Assembly (NCBI RefSeq): GCF_028453695.1
Contig: NC_135780.1
Span: 11,777,172 to 11,841,171 of the forward strand
Reading direction: 5' to 3'
Length of the DNA: 64,000 bases
Origin: Augochlora pura
Taxonomy: Eukaryota > Arthropoda > Insecta > Hymenoptera > Halictidae
Shown here: positions 23,934-36,575 of the stretch, in pieces
Position numbering within the stretch: position 1 is the stretch's first letter
Layout: each line of letters starts with the position of its first letter
Notes under the pieces: model-generated
Database searches by the model: none
Told to the model about the DNA's origin: nothing
Seen by the model: the letters and a program-made list of their open reading frames with translations, nothing else
Made by a program: the position numbers and the translations under genes

Positions 23934-26080
23934 CTGGGAAACCAACGACGACGTATAGAGACTATTGCTACATGATTTTTCTTTAATAATAACTTAAAAA
24001 CTCCAACACTAATTAATATTAGAATTTATTATTTAACATTGTATTTTTCTTCTAGAGAAAACATGAAAGAAGAATGGAAAAAAAAACCAAATCATACAAC
24101 ACGGATTCATATGATGGGAAAAATGAACATCTCCAGATCGTTTGGCTTTATACAATGGGAAAAAGGAAGAACATATCGTGATCTTCTGCGACGCCCGCAT
24201 CCAAATTACATGACAGCAGCTTTCAAGGTAGTACATTCCAGAAATCGTCGGTACGTCGACATTCGGCCTCGAATAATTAAACAATATTCATGCTCGAGTC
24301 GAGCCCTCGCAAATCCGGCGATTATCATGGCGCAGCTCGTGAACGGAGAGAGCCCAGAAGCTCGATCCCGAAAAACGAGCTGTCGCTCGGCTAGAGACGA
24401 ATATCCACGATCAAGCGGGCCGGTTATCGTGCACAGTTATCGTCTCGGAACTTTCCGCTCGCTTGTTGCATTCCGACGCGACGCGTTTCGCTCGTCGCTC
24501 CCTTTTTCCCTTGCGGGATCGCGCATTGTTCCCTCTCGTTCCACGCCTCTATCGATTCAATCGCTGCGGAATGCCGCCTTGGCACAGCCTCCCGACGACA
24601 TCCCGCGATAACACGGTCGTAGAAAATTGCGCAAGGCACACGAAAGTTTCACCCATATGAAATTCCTGGGGTATAGATGGCGAATAACCGCTACGGCGTA
24701 GACCGAGCCGGATTCGAAAATTCGCCTTCTAACTTTAGATTCTTCTGAAATCCGTGGAACCCCGTACGCCAATCCGGAGTCTCTTTAAGAATTCGACGAA
24801 TCCGGAGCGACCATCGGAATCAGGTGGGCCCGTCGTCGGCCAGCGTCGGGCCGGCCGAGCTGTTGTTTTCGATGGTCGTCGCAGGGGTGGCCGAGGTCAG
24901 GGCCGGCCGCCCGAGGCCGTCATCATTAGGTTCCGCTGCACACGATGTGTCGAATTTTTTGGCGACGACTCGCACTATCTCTGTTTCGCAATCGTTTGAT
25001 TTCGTGTCGCCGTAATCTGGGAGACCGGCGGAACCTATTCCTCGTTCCTTCGAAAATAGTTGCGCCGCCGTTCGCGCCGTTCCGCGCGACGATACTCCCG
25101 CCCCGGCCGATCGAGAGGGATGCTGGCCGGACAAATTCCATTGATAAAACCGCCGCCGTTTCATTTTCCTTGATCCAATTATTGGGCTGAGTAATTTCTC
25201 CGGATGAATCGAAGCGGCGCGCCGTCTTCGGAACACCTCCGGTGCCATCTGTCTTCATTAATTACGGCCGATAAGATAACGGCCGCGGTCCGACGGCCGA
25301 CTGTGTTACAAAATAGGGTTACTGGCCGTTAGAAAGTTCTCGTAAATAAATAAACAAGACCCGCGCAAGACCGCCCCGATCTCCCGAAATTTTTTATCGC
25401 GGACGAAAGGGTGCGAGACCCTTGCCGGAGGCAACCTGTTGCCACAGCGATCCTCTCGCTCTCATTTTTCGTCGTTTCGCCGCTTGATCGCCTTGATTTT
25501 TCAACGGCGGCAGTCGTTTCTCCGTCGGATGCGCGTGCTGCGACTCCTAGAGTGCCGCGTCGCGACGGAAGGGTTGATGCACCCTCAACATTTTCTGTAG
25601 TCTCTTCTATCTATTTATCTCGATTTAATACGATTTATAATTCGTTTTACTGCTTCTCAAATAAATAGATATATAAATAAGTACATTAAAAAGCGTTAAA
25701 ATAAACAGTAAGAACGACGAGATAGTGTTAATCCTCGACTATCACGTCTCTGTGTAGCATGGACACGTTGAGTTAACGAAGAACAATGTGCACCCTCCCT
25801 CATCGCTCTGTGTTATACTTCCCCTAGGATTTAGGTTAAAATAATACTATAACAATATTTTAATATTGTTATTACAATATATGTATATTTTATTATACAT
25901 TTATAATAACATTACAGTAGACATAATAGATAAAATAGATATATTTTAATTAGATATATTAAAATAAACCGCACCTAATACAGCTAAATGAATAAATTCA
26001 AGAAAGCTCGCTGTAATAAGAATAATAGAATGTTTCAATAAATACAAACACAGTATGATCATTAATCAGAGGACAATTAA

Positions 26081-26315
26081 CCCTCTTAGTACCGGCCAAA
26101 TAAGTCTGTATCTGAGCGAAATGTTTAAAACTCGTTTGACGAAGTTTGATAAAGTTTCGGAACGAAATTGCAAGAATTTTGAAAAGCCTGATAAATAACA
26201 AGTTCAAAAAGGGAGAAGAAATAGGGAATGAAATTGTTGTTTAATAAAAATATTAAGAAAACTATCTTGTCAATAATAGCCAACGACGATATATCGTCGT
26301 TCGGTACTAAGAGGG
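26081..26315. mobile_element. TTAA-bounded MITE, CCCTCTTAGTACCG family
   Basis: TTAA at 26077-26080 and 26316-26319 bound a 235 bp element with inverted ends CCCTCTTAGTACCG, perfect over 14 bp. Its reverse complement aligns along most of its length with the element at 34911-35144, including ATTTTTATTAAA and TTTTTGAACTTGTTATTTATCAGG-like interior segments. Confidence 0.8.
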
Positions 26316-26779
26316 TTAAAGCCACCAAAGGGATGATTAAAGTGCACTCAACTAAGCAGAAGAGATATTCAGTTCGCTAGCATATCCTTGCAATCTAATT
26401 AAATAGTAAAACAGAGAAGCTGGAATCCGTGGTTTCGCGTCGGCAGACTGCGAAAGGCATCTCTCTCGTTTCAGGACTGTCCGTCGCACGGAGCCGTGCC
26501 GGGATCCGTCGGCGTGTCTGATCATTCCAAGCCGGTTCTACTTGTAATTAGCGTGGGACTATTCGGTGAGTCAGCTCGTGGAAATTCTGATTGAGGGCCC
26601 GGCGTCGACGATGTTATGTTTTATCATTGTCTGCGGAACTACACTTTGTACGAGCCGGTGGTATCAAATCGGTGACCTCTCTCCCCCTATCGTTCTCCCG
26701 TGTTTCCTCCAACCCATCGATCATTAATTAAGTCGTTCGCTTCTCTCTCTGTTACTCTCCCCGTTTCACGGTTCTTTCT

Positions 26780-27062
26780 CGGCTCTCTCTCTCTCTCTCT
26801 CTTCTTCGCGCTGTCTTCTCTTTCTTTCTCTTGTTCTCGGCTCCTTTCATTCTTGGCTCTCTCGTTCCTGGCTTTCCCTCTCTATTTTTCATTCTTTATT
26901 TTTCTCGACTCACTATTTTTCTCGGTTCTATCTTTCTCTCTATTTTTTATTCTCTTTCCTTTTCCTCGGCTTTCTTTCTTTCTCCTGGCTCTTTCATTTT
27001 CGATTCTCTCGTTCTCGGCGCTTCCATTCTCAGCTCTCTTGCTCTCGATTCTCTTATTCTCG

Positions 27063-27095
<33 letters not shown>
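26780..27095. repeat. CT-rich low-complexity tract
   Basis: Pyrimidine-rich DNA with (CT)n cores near 26785-26805 and 27061-27090. Between the cores, variants of TTCTCGGCTCTCT recur. Confidence 0.75.
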
Positions 27096-27097
<2 letters not shown>

Positions 27098-29922
27098 ATT
27101 TTTCACTCCTTTTCCTCGATTCTCTCTCGCCTCCCCTCTCCCGCTCCCGGCTCTCTAATCTGCAGCATGAAGTCACCTCCGCATTTGCGAAGCGCGAAGC
27201 CACTCGCCCGCCGGGGCAGAAAACGAAAGCGAGACCGCACGCGCGAAAACGAAAGCGCGCGAGCGAAAGCGAAAGCTCGCAAAGCCGCCGAGAGATCTTG
27301 GAGACACTTGGCGGGAGGACCGTGTTTACTCCGGGTAACCGTAGCGGAATCGCGATCAGCTCGTAAACAAAGCAAAAAGAAATTCAATTGGCCGACCCTC
27401 GCACCAGCCGTGACTTTTTTCGTCGGAACTATCTCCGCTGCTTTATCGTTCTCTCTCCGTCTCTCCGTACTCGTCTTCTCTCGGTGCCTCTATCGTCTGC
27501 CAGAAAGAGAGATTTCACTTTTCGGTGGAGCACGCGCGCGAGAGGTCAGATCGTCTCTTCGGCGAGCTATCGAGGCTGAACCGATGAATCGGCGGTGTTT
27601 CTATGGAACACGTAAACCGTTCAATCGGCGATACGCGGAGTTGAGACGCGCATGGTTGTTACAGGTCATTGTTGGTAGACGAACAGGGCGAACGGCGAAC
27701 AATCTGTTGTCAACGACGACGTTCTATCAATTACGAAAGTCGAAACTGAAAAGCAAACGAAGCCGCGTGACGAACGTCGAATCTTCCAGACAACGGCATC
27801 CTAAATTCAGAGGCCAGTGCTATTAACCTTGCCCAATTTATTGAAGTCGACTACACTGTATCGAAGACTTTAAATCGTCTAATAACGGTGGAATGTTCGT
27901 TACGTCGGACAGCGTTCCTAATAATCGTTTCGAGCAACGCTCGCAATTGACGAAACAAAAGAGCGACTTAGACTTCAGCGATGAAATGATTTTATTCGAT
28001 TTTTAGATGGACGAAACTAGCTGGGAATATTACTTAAAAAGATCATTGATAAAATTCAGATACTACCGGACACTTTATATACCACAAAACTTTTAAGATT
28101 GTCAAACTATTCCAAAGACATACTCAATAATTCTTTTCTCGAGAATGATTTAATTTTATATTAACCTAAATAACCCGAAGGATTATTAGTGACGTTATTA
28201 TAATTGGCGAATAATTATTTGAAAAATCCTCTTCTTTAAAAATGTATAAATAATTTAAAAAATTCTGACGGATGAACTAAATTTTCAGAAGAAGCTGATG
28301 CCGACCAGGTTCACCGTCCACTTCGGCAGAAACCAGGAGGCTAATCGTATGGCGGGGTTCGAAGAAGAGCAAATTAGACGGCGCGATGTCGTCGATCGTT
28401 TAAATCGAAAGGGTGAGCCGTGGGTCCGGTCGCCGGGTCAGACGCTCACGTATCGATCGTTGCCGAAACCAGTCGGTTAGAGATCAGAGAAGCCGCCGCG
28501 AGCCACTTTCGCCGGTCAAAGTATCGTCGATCGGTTGACACTAGCAACGAGCCGCAACGACGATTTATGGTGCCGCCGCGCAGCTGCCAGGCCGACGATG
28601 GTACGCTTCCGATGATTATCGGTGCTCGGGGCCCGATTCTTCGCGGAATTCTCGGTGCAGCGAGAGGAGCCGCGCCGCCGATCGCGATCTAGTTTCGCAA
28701 GTGGGAGGATTCGGCACGGGAGGAGAGACAGGGCCGCGCGAATCGGCCAATCGGGGGAGGGACGGAGGTTCTTGACCTAGCCGGGGATCATCCTCGACGA
28801 TGGTAACTGTGCCAAGTCGCGGTGACTTTCCGCTCGGCCCGGCGCAATCTATCGAAAAATTCGATCGCGCTCCACTTATCGCGAGCGCGTGGCCACTCAT
28901 GCGACAACCCCGTCCGCGTCGGAAATTAAAAGATCGGCCGAGCGCTGTGTGATTAGGCATCGCGATACCAACGTCCCCGTTGGGTTAGGTTAGCGTCACG
29001 AGCACGCCGGACCTCGCCCTTTGCGCCGCGACGCATTTTCAACAGGAAAATCCGCGGCCGCTCGACCCGGAAAAAAAGACTCGTCCGCGGGAATGCGGCC
29101 GAGTTGCGGGGGCGTGTGCTTTCCCGATGAATTCTGAGAAATCTTTATCCCAGGCTTTGTTTTTAACCTTTCGAACGATTCTTCCAGCAAAAAGATGGTG
29201 CGTTGTTCGTCTAGCAAAAATCTGGGGGCGTGGTTCGTTGCGCTCGACCCCCGCAGAACACCTACGCTTTATAGTTCTAAAAGACTAGTTTTTAGGATCG
29301 TCTTTCTTATTTACTTCTATTCATTATTCTTATTATTTAATTCCAGATCACGCCCATTGCTGCCACCAAAACGACAAAGAGACGGATAGATGACGTATCT
29401 AGCTAATTCTGTCGCAAGTGGGCGTGTCCCGTCTAGTAGGCGTGGCTTCCTCGCTCTCGCTTCGAATCTTCCAGCTCGCTGCTCCCATGCAATGATCGTA
29501 ACCAGATGTAGATTCATATTTTTAGACGCGTTCTCCTAATCTTAGGAAACGCGCTGTATCGACGATTTCACGAGATTGCTGCTGAGTTTGGCAAGCACTA
29601 TTTCGCAACCGCCTCTCTCGCAGACTCCCCCGCGATATCTCCGATCCACGGGGCCTCTCGAATCACGAAACCGTGCTCGCGATTCCTAAACAATAATATT
29701 TATACGGTCCTAAGCGTCGATAACGTGGCTCGCGCGATTGCGTGTGCACGCGGATGCCCTTCCTGTGATCGAACAGCGAGAGATAACGACGCGAAGAATA
29801 CTGTGTCGCGATGATGTTCGCCGTTCGATTCATCCGCGTTCCTCGTCTCGATAATCGAGATGAGTTGTTGCGACGACTTGCATTCGGCTAAACGATTTCG
29901 AAATTGCGAGAGATTTAATTAA

Positions 29923-30125
29923 CACTAAACTTAACGAGTCGGTTCCACATTTTTTTCTTTTAAAATTTGTTAGATTATAAAGACTTTTACATAGGAAATT
30001 AATAATGGATATCACGATGGGAGCATAAATTATAATACAAATGATGGAAAGTCTAAATAAATCTAGTCTTGTCATTATTCTGAAGCAAAACGTGTGACCA
30101 CTGTTCGAGCTCGGTAGGTTTAGTG
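29923..30125. mobile_element. TTAA-bounded MITE, CACTAAAC family
   Basis: TTAA at 29919-29922 and 30126-30129 bound a 203 bp element. Its ends are CACTAAACTTAACGAG on the left and CACTAAACCTACCGAG as the reverse complement of the right. The interior is AT-rich and non-coding. Confidence 0.7.
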
Positions 30126-32224
30126 TTAAGTACTCGACGCATACTAATCAGCGAACATAATTAATTGAAAATAATACAAAAATATCCAGAAATGTTTCTA
30201 ATCTCGTTAGAACGTCCAGTTTGATCTATTCGACTCCGAATGCACAAAATCCGCACTCTAGCTCCCGTATAAAAAGTGTCAAAAACCGTGTTTATCTAAG
30301 TCCACTGATAAACAGCCCGCTGATATTTTATTCTTGGCTAGTACACAAGATAAACGAGCGTAAAATTAACGAAAAACCGGACAGTGAAAATAGTACCGCC
30401 GAAAGAGTGTATATATCGGAACGGAAAATTTTCGCACGAAATTTCGTTCAGCGCGCGTGGAAGTCGACGATAAGGGCGGCGAATTCGCGCCGCGAAATCC
30501 TCTCTGCTCCTCGCCGCGAGTTGCGGGCGTACTCCCGGGCATCGGGACGTGAATGAAACCGCTCGTCGAATCCGCCCTCGTTTCGGATTGATTTATTTTC
30601 GGCGACAACGATAAACGGTCTATCTCTATGAATTTTCGGCGCCGGCCGCTCGCGCTAGCACGATAATTCGGAGATTAATTATCGGTCGGCCTTTTTTTCA
30701 TTGGCCGCGGGCCAACAAAAACGCGGGAGAGGTCACCGAGGACCGGGGTTTTATCGCGAGGTCCCACGGCCGACACGGATTCCGGATCGATTCGCGATCG
30801 AGCGATCCAGGAGTCGTCCTGCGAAATTTATTTTTCTTCATTTTATTTCTGTTTTATTTCCTCGTTCTTTTTTTTATCTTCTTTCTTTCTTTTCTCTTTG
30901 TTTTTTTGGTTTCTTTTTTTGTTATTGTATAAAATCTGTTCTTTCATTATACTAAAGGTTCATTGCGTTAATAGATAAATTTATTATTATTACTATTATG
31001 ACATAACCTAGAAGTTAGACAAATTTAAGAACGCTGTTACATTATCGCAAATATTTCACGATTATTATCTGAATTACATGCCGCAAAATTAACTCAGTTT
31101 TTACTTTGCAGGAATGACCTCATCCATCGATTTCTTTGGAAGAAGACTTATCGGAGAAAATGGCGAGAAGAACAGTCTCTCCAGTTGTTTGGATCCTGCG
31201 ACATTCGTGCCAGAAGGAAAGAGCGATAAGTGTTTTTAAATTCGCGAAAAGGAAACAAGAATGAAGCTCGTGCGCTGCTGACCGCGTCTCTCTCGCTCTC
31301 CCGCTCTTCGCCGCTCTGTCTCCCACACTCTTCCTCGTTCTCTTTCCCTCTACTCGCCGGCTCGTTATCGCCAGTTAATTATTTATTGCGGTGACACAAG
31401 CGTCGCGGGAAAACAGAGCGAATTTCTGCGCAAGTTTTCGCAAGAATTCGGTGCTCGTGCTCGGAAATCGTCGGACTAGATTAGATCGCGGCCTGTATCA
31501 TCGACCGTTTACATTGAAACGACACGCGTCATAGATCGTCGCTGCGACGCTGCTGCGTCACGGCCCGTCATTGGTCCGTCCGTCCGTATCGGCGTCGATC
31601 ATCGGCGGGTTAGTCCCGCCCCGAAGCTCGCGTACCAGCGAATCGAGGAAAACTCGCGAAAATCTCCTGCGCATTTCCTCGTCGCTAGCACCGAGCGAAA
31701 ACAAATCAATCAGCGCGACCAACTCATCGATATTTTCGCGCGCGCGGTCACGCTCGCCGCGGTTTCCTTCGTATTAGCCGGCGCGCAACTCTTTCGAAAC
31801 AAGAGGGAGAGAGGTAGAAAGAGAGAAGTTTTCGGTTCCAGCGTGTCCGAAATTCTGTCGGAGCGCGGCGAAGTTATCTCGTAGCCGTAAGAAAGGTCAC
31901 CGGAGGAAATATCTTCGAAAATATAATACGCGTGCACGGCAAGTCGGCCGACTGTTCCCGCTGAATTTTACAAGCGTCGCCGTGCTCTCCCGAGGCTCGC
32001 AATTTAGCGGCGCGAGGAGTAGAACGATCGACCAGCGAGCACGATTCGATTAAACGGCGGCGGATCGCCCGAGGAGATCCACGTAAACGAAAAACCGAGC
32101 GCGATCCGGCTGCTCGACCGCGCACGCGGGGGCGAGGGTGGCCGCGAACCGAGGGGGAGGTCTTCGACGATCGCGACGTCGTGGATCCGTTCTGCGTCGC
32201 GTGGAAGGGGTTACGCGCGGACAC

Positions 32225-32325
32225 CGGCAGGAAAAAGGAGAGGAGAGAGAGAGAGAAAGAGAGAGAGAAAAGGATGGAGGGAGGAGAGAGCAAGAGGGAG
32301 AGAGGGAGAGTGCGAAACGTCGTCT
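32225..32325. repeat. (GA)n-rich tract
   Basis: Purine-rich DNA with repeated GAGA runs. A second tract is at 32596-32642 within the possible leader exon. Confidence 0.75.
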
Positions 32326-32404
32326 GGAGCCAAGCTGGCTGCACGAGAAGGGGCTCGGCATCTCGTTTACAAACCGCGACTCGATTAGGTGGGGACAGCT
32401 CTAA

Positions 32405-32812
32405 GCTTATAAGACGGCGAGCGCAGCCCCCCGGCTGACCAATAGTCGCGAAACTGTGATTGCGCGTCTTGTGTCGCGTGCAGACGACCGCTAAATAGCT
32501 CGTGGATCGCGTGCTCTCTGCGCACAAACTACAGACAGATCGGCAAGCAGATTCGACAGCGAGCGGAGACAACTTTTGGCGAAGACAACAGCTACAGAGA
32601 GATAGAGAGAGATAGAGAGAGAGGAAAGGAAGAGAAAAAGAGACAGTGGTGATAGAGTGACAGGGTGGTGGCAACCGAGGGGCGCCCGATCACAGACAAT
32701 TGATCTTCGTCGAGGACGAAGGGCGCAGAGTACAGTGCTACGGAACCACCTGTTCTTTTCCGGTTTTATCGAAGAGCCCGCGAGACACTAATTTACAGGA
32801 CTTCTGGCTGCT
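32405..32812 (+). promoter_or_regulatory. candidate promoter and 5' leader exon, possibly of CNMa
   Basis: A TATA-like GCTTATAAGA (32405-32414) and a CCAAT motif (about 32439) precede a stretch without long open frames that ends in a good splice donor, CT|GTGAGTAT, after 32812. The next + strand acceptor leading to a recognised start codon is CGTTGCAG at 37702-37709, just upstream of the CNMamide ATG. A leader exon joined across a 4.9 kb intron is plausible, but no transcript evidence is available. Confidence 0.35.
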
Positions 32813-33129
32813 GTGAGTATACTTGAAGAGGATTTTCTCTACGTTCGATTTGCTTTTTTATTGAATCATGTTTATTGAATCGACGGCCGCGAGCCCTTGA
32901 TACTACCACGGCGGTAAGCTTAATGCAATGATGCGAGATAACTCGCGGTGACGCGAGATGATTAATAAGGTCGGGTCCGCGGCGTACGGGCGGAAAGGAG
33001 AAATCAATCAAATCTTTGACATTATTGACACTGATAAAGACGCGATTTAAAGAGTTAAATCGGTCGTAGAGTGGTCGGTGAAATTCTTCCACGAGGCCGG
33101 TGTCCAAGAGCTGCCTATGGTGCGTTTAA

Positions 33130-33246
33130 CCCTTTAGACTTCGAAACACAACTGTCTAAAATTTATATCCATTGTCTCTATCACGGAGCCATCGAATTGA
33201 AGATCAGTTTTAAATGGCTCCGCTTCGAAGTCTCAAGTGCAAAGGG
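33130..33246. mobile_element. short MITE, CCCTTTGCACT family
   Basis: TTAA at 33126-33129 and TTGA at 33247-33250 flank a 117 bp element. The left end is CCCTTTAGACTTCGAA. The right end, as reverse complement, is CCCTTTGCACTTGAGACTTC, so the left terminus appears to lack a short GCACTTGA-like segment. Confidence 0.5.
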
Positions 33247-34910
33247 TTGAATTAATAAGTCTCGTTGAGACTTCGTCTTCGACTAATTTCTCCGATCTCC
33301 TGCTAATGTTTTGACACGCATTGAGCTACTTGTTGATAAATATCGTCGCCAAACGACTCACTAAAAAATTGTAATCATTGCATCCCCGAAAATCGCGTCG
33401 TCGAACATCGTCGACGCGCGTCGGTGCAGCGGAAAATTTCGCGTGGATGCACACTGGGTCAAGACTGTGCGACGCGTAGAGGGAATCAACGGGCTGCAAT
33501 CTGTGCCGTGTCAGAAGTTAACTCGTTGACGGCCGCAGCGAAAACAATTTCGCGCGAAAATCCGCGGCGACCAATCGGAATTAGATAGTCCTCCTCGGTC
33601 CTTTCCTCCGCCGTTCGATTTTTGTCGCTCGCTGACGGATCTACGCGCGGTCGAATCAATTTAAAATCGATGCATCGATAACCTCAAATATTGTTAAAGA
33701 AAACTACACCGTGGATTTTTAAATATTTATTTCGAATGATGTGTTTTTATCCGACGAATTGCTTTTGCTGTTTCGGTTTCTAATGTCCGTTAATAGGGGT
33801 TGGAATTGTTAATGATATGAATATAAAATAATTATGAAAATATATAGAAAGTGATATGACGGTTATATACGTAGGTAATAAAGGTGTGCGTAGTATGTGG
33901 AAGAAATGTATGTGCATAAAAGTAAAAGACATTCGATAAGAGCGAATAGACATTTATATTTAAATTAACGAAGATATGCAATATGGATTAATTTTTAAAT
34001 TTTACAACTATATCTCTAGAACTATAGTCGTGCATTTAGATATTTTTCATAGCCAAACCCCGTCAATAACACAAACTATACCATGCGTACAGCACCACGA
34101 AACGAAAATGCAACAGCAAGCAATGATCTCTCAATAAATTAATAAAAATATGCATAGCGACCGAATTTTAAACATTGTAACCACATAGTCATAACTTTGT
34201 AATCTCCACCAAGACTGTATAGTTCGTGCATTCGGATATTTTCGACGATGTATTCGCGCGTTTTGCACGGAGAGTTGAAGAAACTCGACGGTGGCGGCAA
34301 ATAAACCGAGACACAGACGGATCACGGGTCTCCGTGGAATCGTCTCCTGCCGCAGGAATTGCAGGGGTGCCAGATAACCCGGTAAAAATCTTCCACTAGC
34401 CGGTGGAATCCGCGCTTCGTTTTGATTAATGGTTTCCTTGTATCCGATTCCGGTATCGTATTTGTTTGAGCTCTCGGCGGGAAGAAGCGAGAGCCGCGAC
34501 GGAGGCCGGGGGAGGAGGACTCGACAAAGAGTGGCCACCGAGACGAAGGGTGGAGGGGCGGAGGGAAACGCCTATTGTGTTTACACGATAGTCCATCGAT
34601 GGATAGGAGCACTCTCCTGCTAATTAGTCGACCGTTTTTATCCCGGCATTCGAAGCCTTCGAACGTTTTCCACCTCTTTTTCCTTCTCTTCACTCCTCGA
34701 GAAAAAGAAAGAAAGAGAGCGACAGGACCAAACTCGCGATTCTTAACTATAAAATAATTAACTATAGTGTATATTTTCGCGGAAATCTTCGTATTTGCTT
34801 TTTTTAAAAAACGAGGTCTAAATTTATGCATCGATTTAGTAATAAAATTTAAAAGGGGATGAAACTGCATAGGGTAATTTTATTATTGCGATAGAAGTCT
34901 AGCTCTTTAA

Positions 34911-35144
34911 CCCTTTTAGAACCGAACAAGGATGCACTGACGCTGGCTGAACTTGAGACTATATTGTCTTATTAATATTTTCATTAAATAATATTTTTAC
35001 CTTTTATCTCTTCCTTTTTGAATTTTCTAATTATCAGGTTTTATAAAGTTGTTACAATCCTTTTTTAGAAATTTGTTAAGCTGTATCAATTAAATATGAT
35101 GTAATTTCGTTCAGGTATATAAGACATTTTTGCTCGGCACTAAG
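34911..35144. mobile_element. TTAA-bounded MITE, CCCTCTTAGTACCG family, inverted copy
   Basis: TTAA at 34907-34910 and 35145-35148 flank a 234 bp element. The left end CCCTTTTAGAACCGAAC and the right end (reverse complement CTTAGTGCCGAGC) are diverged versions of the 26081-26315 termini. The interior aligns to that element in reverse orientation. Confidence 0.7.
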
Positions 35145-35148
35145 TTAA

Positions 35149-35318
35149 CCCCTTGCCGAACATTAACGAGTCTAGGATGAAGATTTCTAGTGAAAACCTA
35201 TTAAAAATTCGCGTAGACGTAACAATACAATAAATATAAAATTCCTTGTTCTTTTAAGAAATTAATACGATCGATAAAATCCTAATCATAGTGATTATAA
35301 AAATAGTACAGCAAGGGG
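35149..35318. mobile_element. TTAA-bounded MITE, CCYCTTGC family
   Basis: This 170 bp element starts CCCCTTGCCGAAC immediately after the TTAA (35145-35148) that also closes the previous element. It ends with a reverse-complement CCCCTTGCTGTAC. The right target has decayed to ATAA (35319-35322). Confidence 0.6.
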
Positions 35319-35430
35319 ATAATAAGGGTGGCTGATCAAAGAGCGCAATGTCTTTCGCCGCGTCTGATTATGGCTGGCCGATTCTACTTGCGCATTTCCT
35401 CGTTTCTCGGAGACAAAACTTTATATTTAA

Positions 35431-35658
35431 CCCTTTGCACTCGCAACAATTTTAACCGTTTTAGAATAACTTCACTGGCTTATAGTATTTCTATTTTATG
35501 CAACAATGTGCACTTTTATGCATATGAAATTTATTCTTGCGATAGTTTCGCTACTTAACATTGTTTTTAAATAGAAACTTTGATGATATAAAAATGATCT
35601 TGCAATGTTATATAACAATTTTACTGGTGCCTCAGAGTCGCCACTCGAGTGCAAAGGG
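35431..35658. mobile_element. TTAA-bounded MITE, CCCTTTGCACTCG family
   Basis: TTAA at 35427-35430 and 35659-35662 flank a 228 bp element with perfect 13 bp inverted ends CCCTTTGCACTCG. The interior is AT-rich and non-coding. Diverged relatives lie at 17575 and 33130. Confidence 0.8.
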
Positions 35659-36371
35659 TTAAACATTATTTTCGAGATATTTAATCCAATTGTTCGCTTC
35701 GAATCAGCTTCGAATTAGCTTCGAATTAGCAAAGAGTCGAGCTTCGGAGGACTGAATCGCTCGAAGTCGTTTCGATCGAATAGTATCGTCGCGTTCTATT
35801 CGTAAGCGGCGTGCGTCGAGGCTAACGAGAGAGAGAGAGAGAGAGGAAGAGAGTAACAGAGACGGAAAGAGAGCAATAAAGAGAGAAAGAGACGCCGACC
35901 GAATTTCGTAACATTTCCATGGGGTCAAGGTTTCCACGCACTCCGCTTCGTGAATTGGCAGTCGCGATAGATCGCGTTCGAGCCCGATCGAATCTGAATG
36001 TGTCGCGCGATCCTCGTTTTCAGTATCTCGTGACTCTCGCACGAGGAACGGTTTCTCTCTCGGCCGTCTCCTCTATTTCGCGTCTCGTCGCGAACTCGTT
36101 TCGTCCGTTCAGCGACTCCTTATCTTCTATTCTTCGCCACGCTTCCTGCTCTCAAGCGTTTTCTATTTCGATGGAGTGACTCGACCGGGGACACACGCTT
36201 TATCTATTCACTTAGGCAAGGGTTCCGGGGCTCCGAGTGTTTCGCGATTAAACGATGACCCCGAGGCTCTACTCCCAGCGGCGGCGTTTTTGCACCGCGT
36301 TACAAATAATTAGTTGGTACATCGATCTTCTCGATCGAAGCAAGCGATTCTGCAGATGCGCCAACTTCGCG

Positions 36372-36471
36372 NNNNNNNNNNNNNNNNNNNNNNNNNNNNN
36401 NNNNNNNNNNNNNNNNNNNNNNNNNNNNNNNNNNNNNNNNNNNNNNNNNNNNNNNNNNNNNNNNNNNNNNN
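36372..36471. other. assembly gap (100 N)
   Basis: Exactly 100 N, the usual placeholder for a gap of unknown length. The sequence to its right is a 29 bp AT-rich tandem repeat, which probably caused the break. Confidence 0.97.
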
Positions 36472-36575
36472 TAATATATTAATATAATAATAAATATAAT
36501 TAATATATTAATATAATAATAAATATAATTAATATATTAATATAATAATAAATATAATTAATATATTAATAATAA
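36472..36575. repeat. 29 bp AT-rich tandem repeat at gap edge
   Basis: About 3.5 copies of a 29 bp unit beginning TAATATATTAATATAATAAT directly abut the gap, so the true array length is unknown. Confidence 0.9.

Larger units (their letters stand above)
23934..32400. other. no gene recognised
   Basis: I found no convincing exon in this 8.5 kb. GC-rich stretches (24.3-25.3 kb, 28.3-29.2 kb, 30.4-30.9 kb) carry long but overlapping open frames on several strands. CT-rich tracts at 26.75-27.1 kb create a Leu/Ser-rich open frame. Missing N-terminal exons of ligase III should lie here on the minus strand if they exist. Confidence 0.5.

Noticed and set aside
24039..24611. 190-codon + strand frame upstream of ligase III
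   Set aside because: It has no recognisable domain and mixed composition. It overlaps several other open frames in a CpG-rich stretch, so chance is likely.
26831..27826. 331-codon + strand open frame
   Set aside because: The first third is Ser/Leu-rich and follows the CT tract. The rest is in CpG-rich DNA and shows no domain, splice-consistent partners or recognisable similarity.
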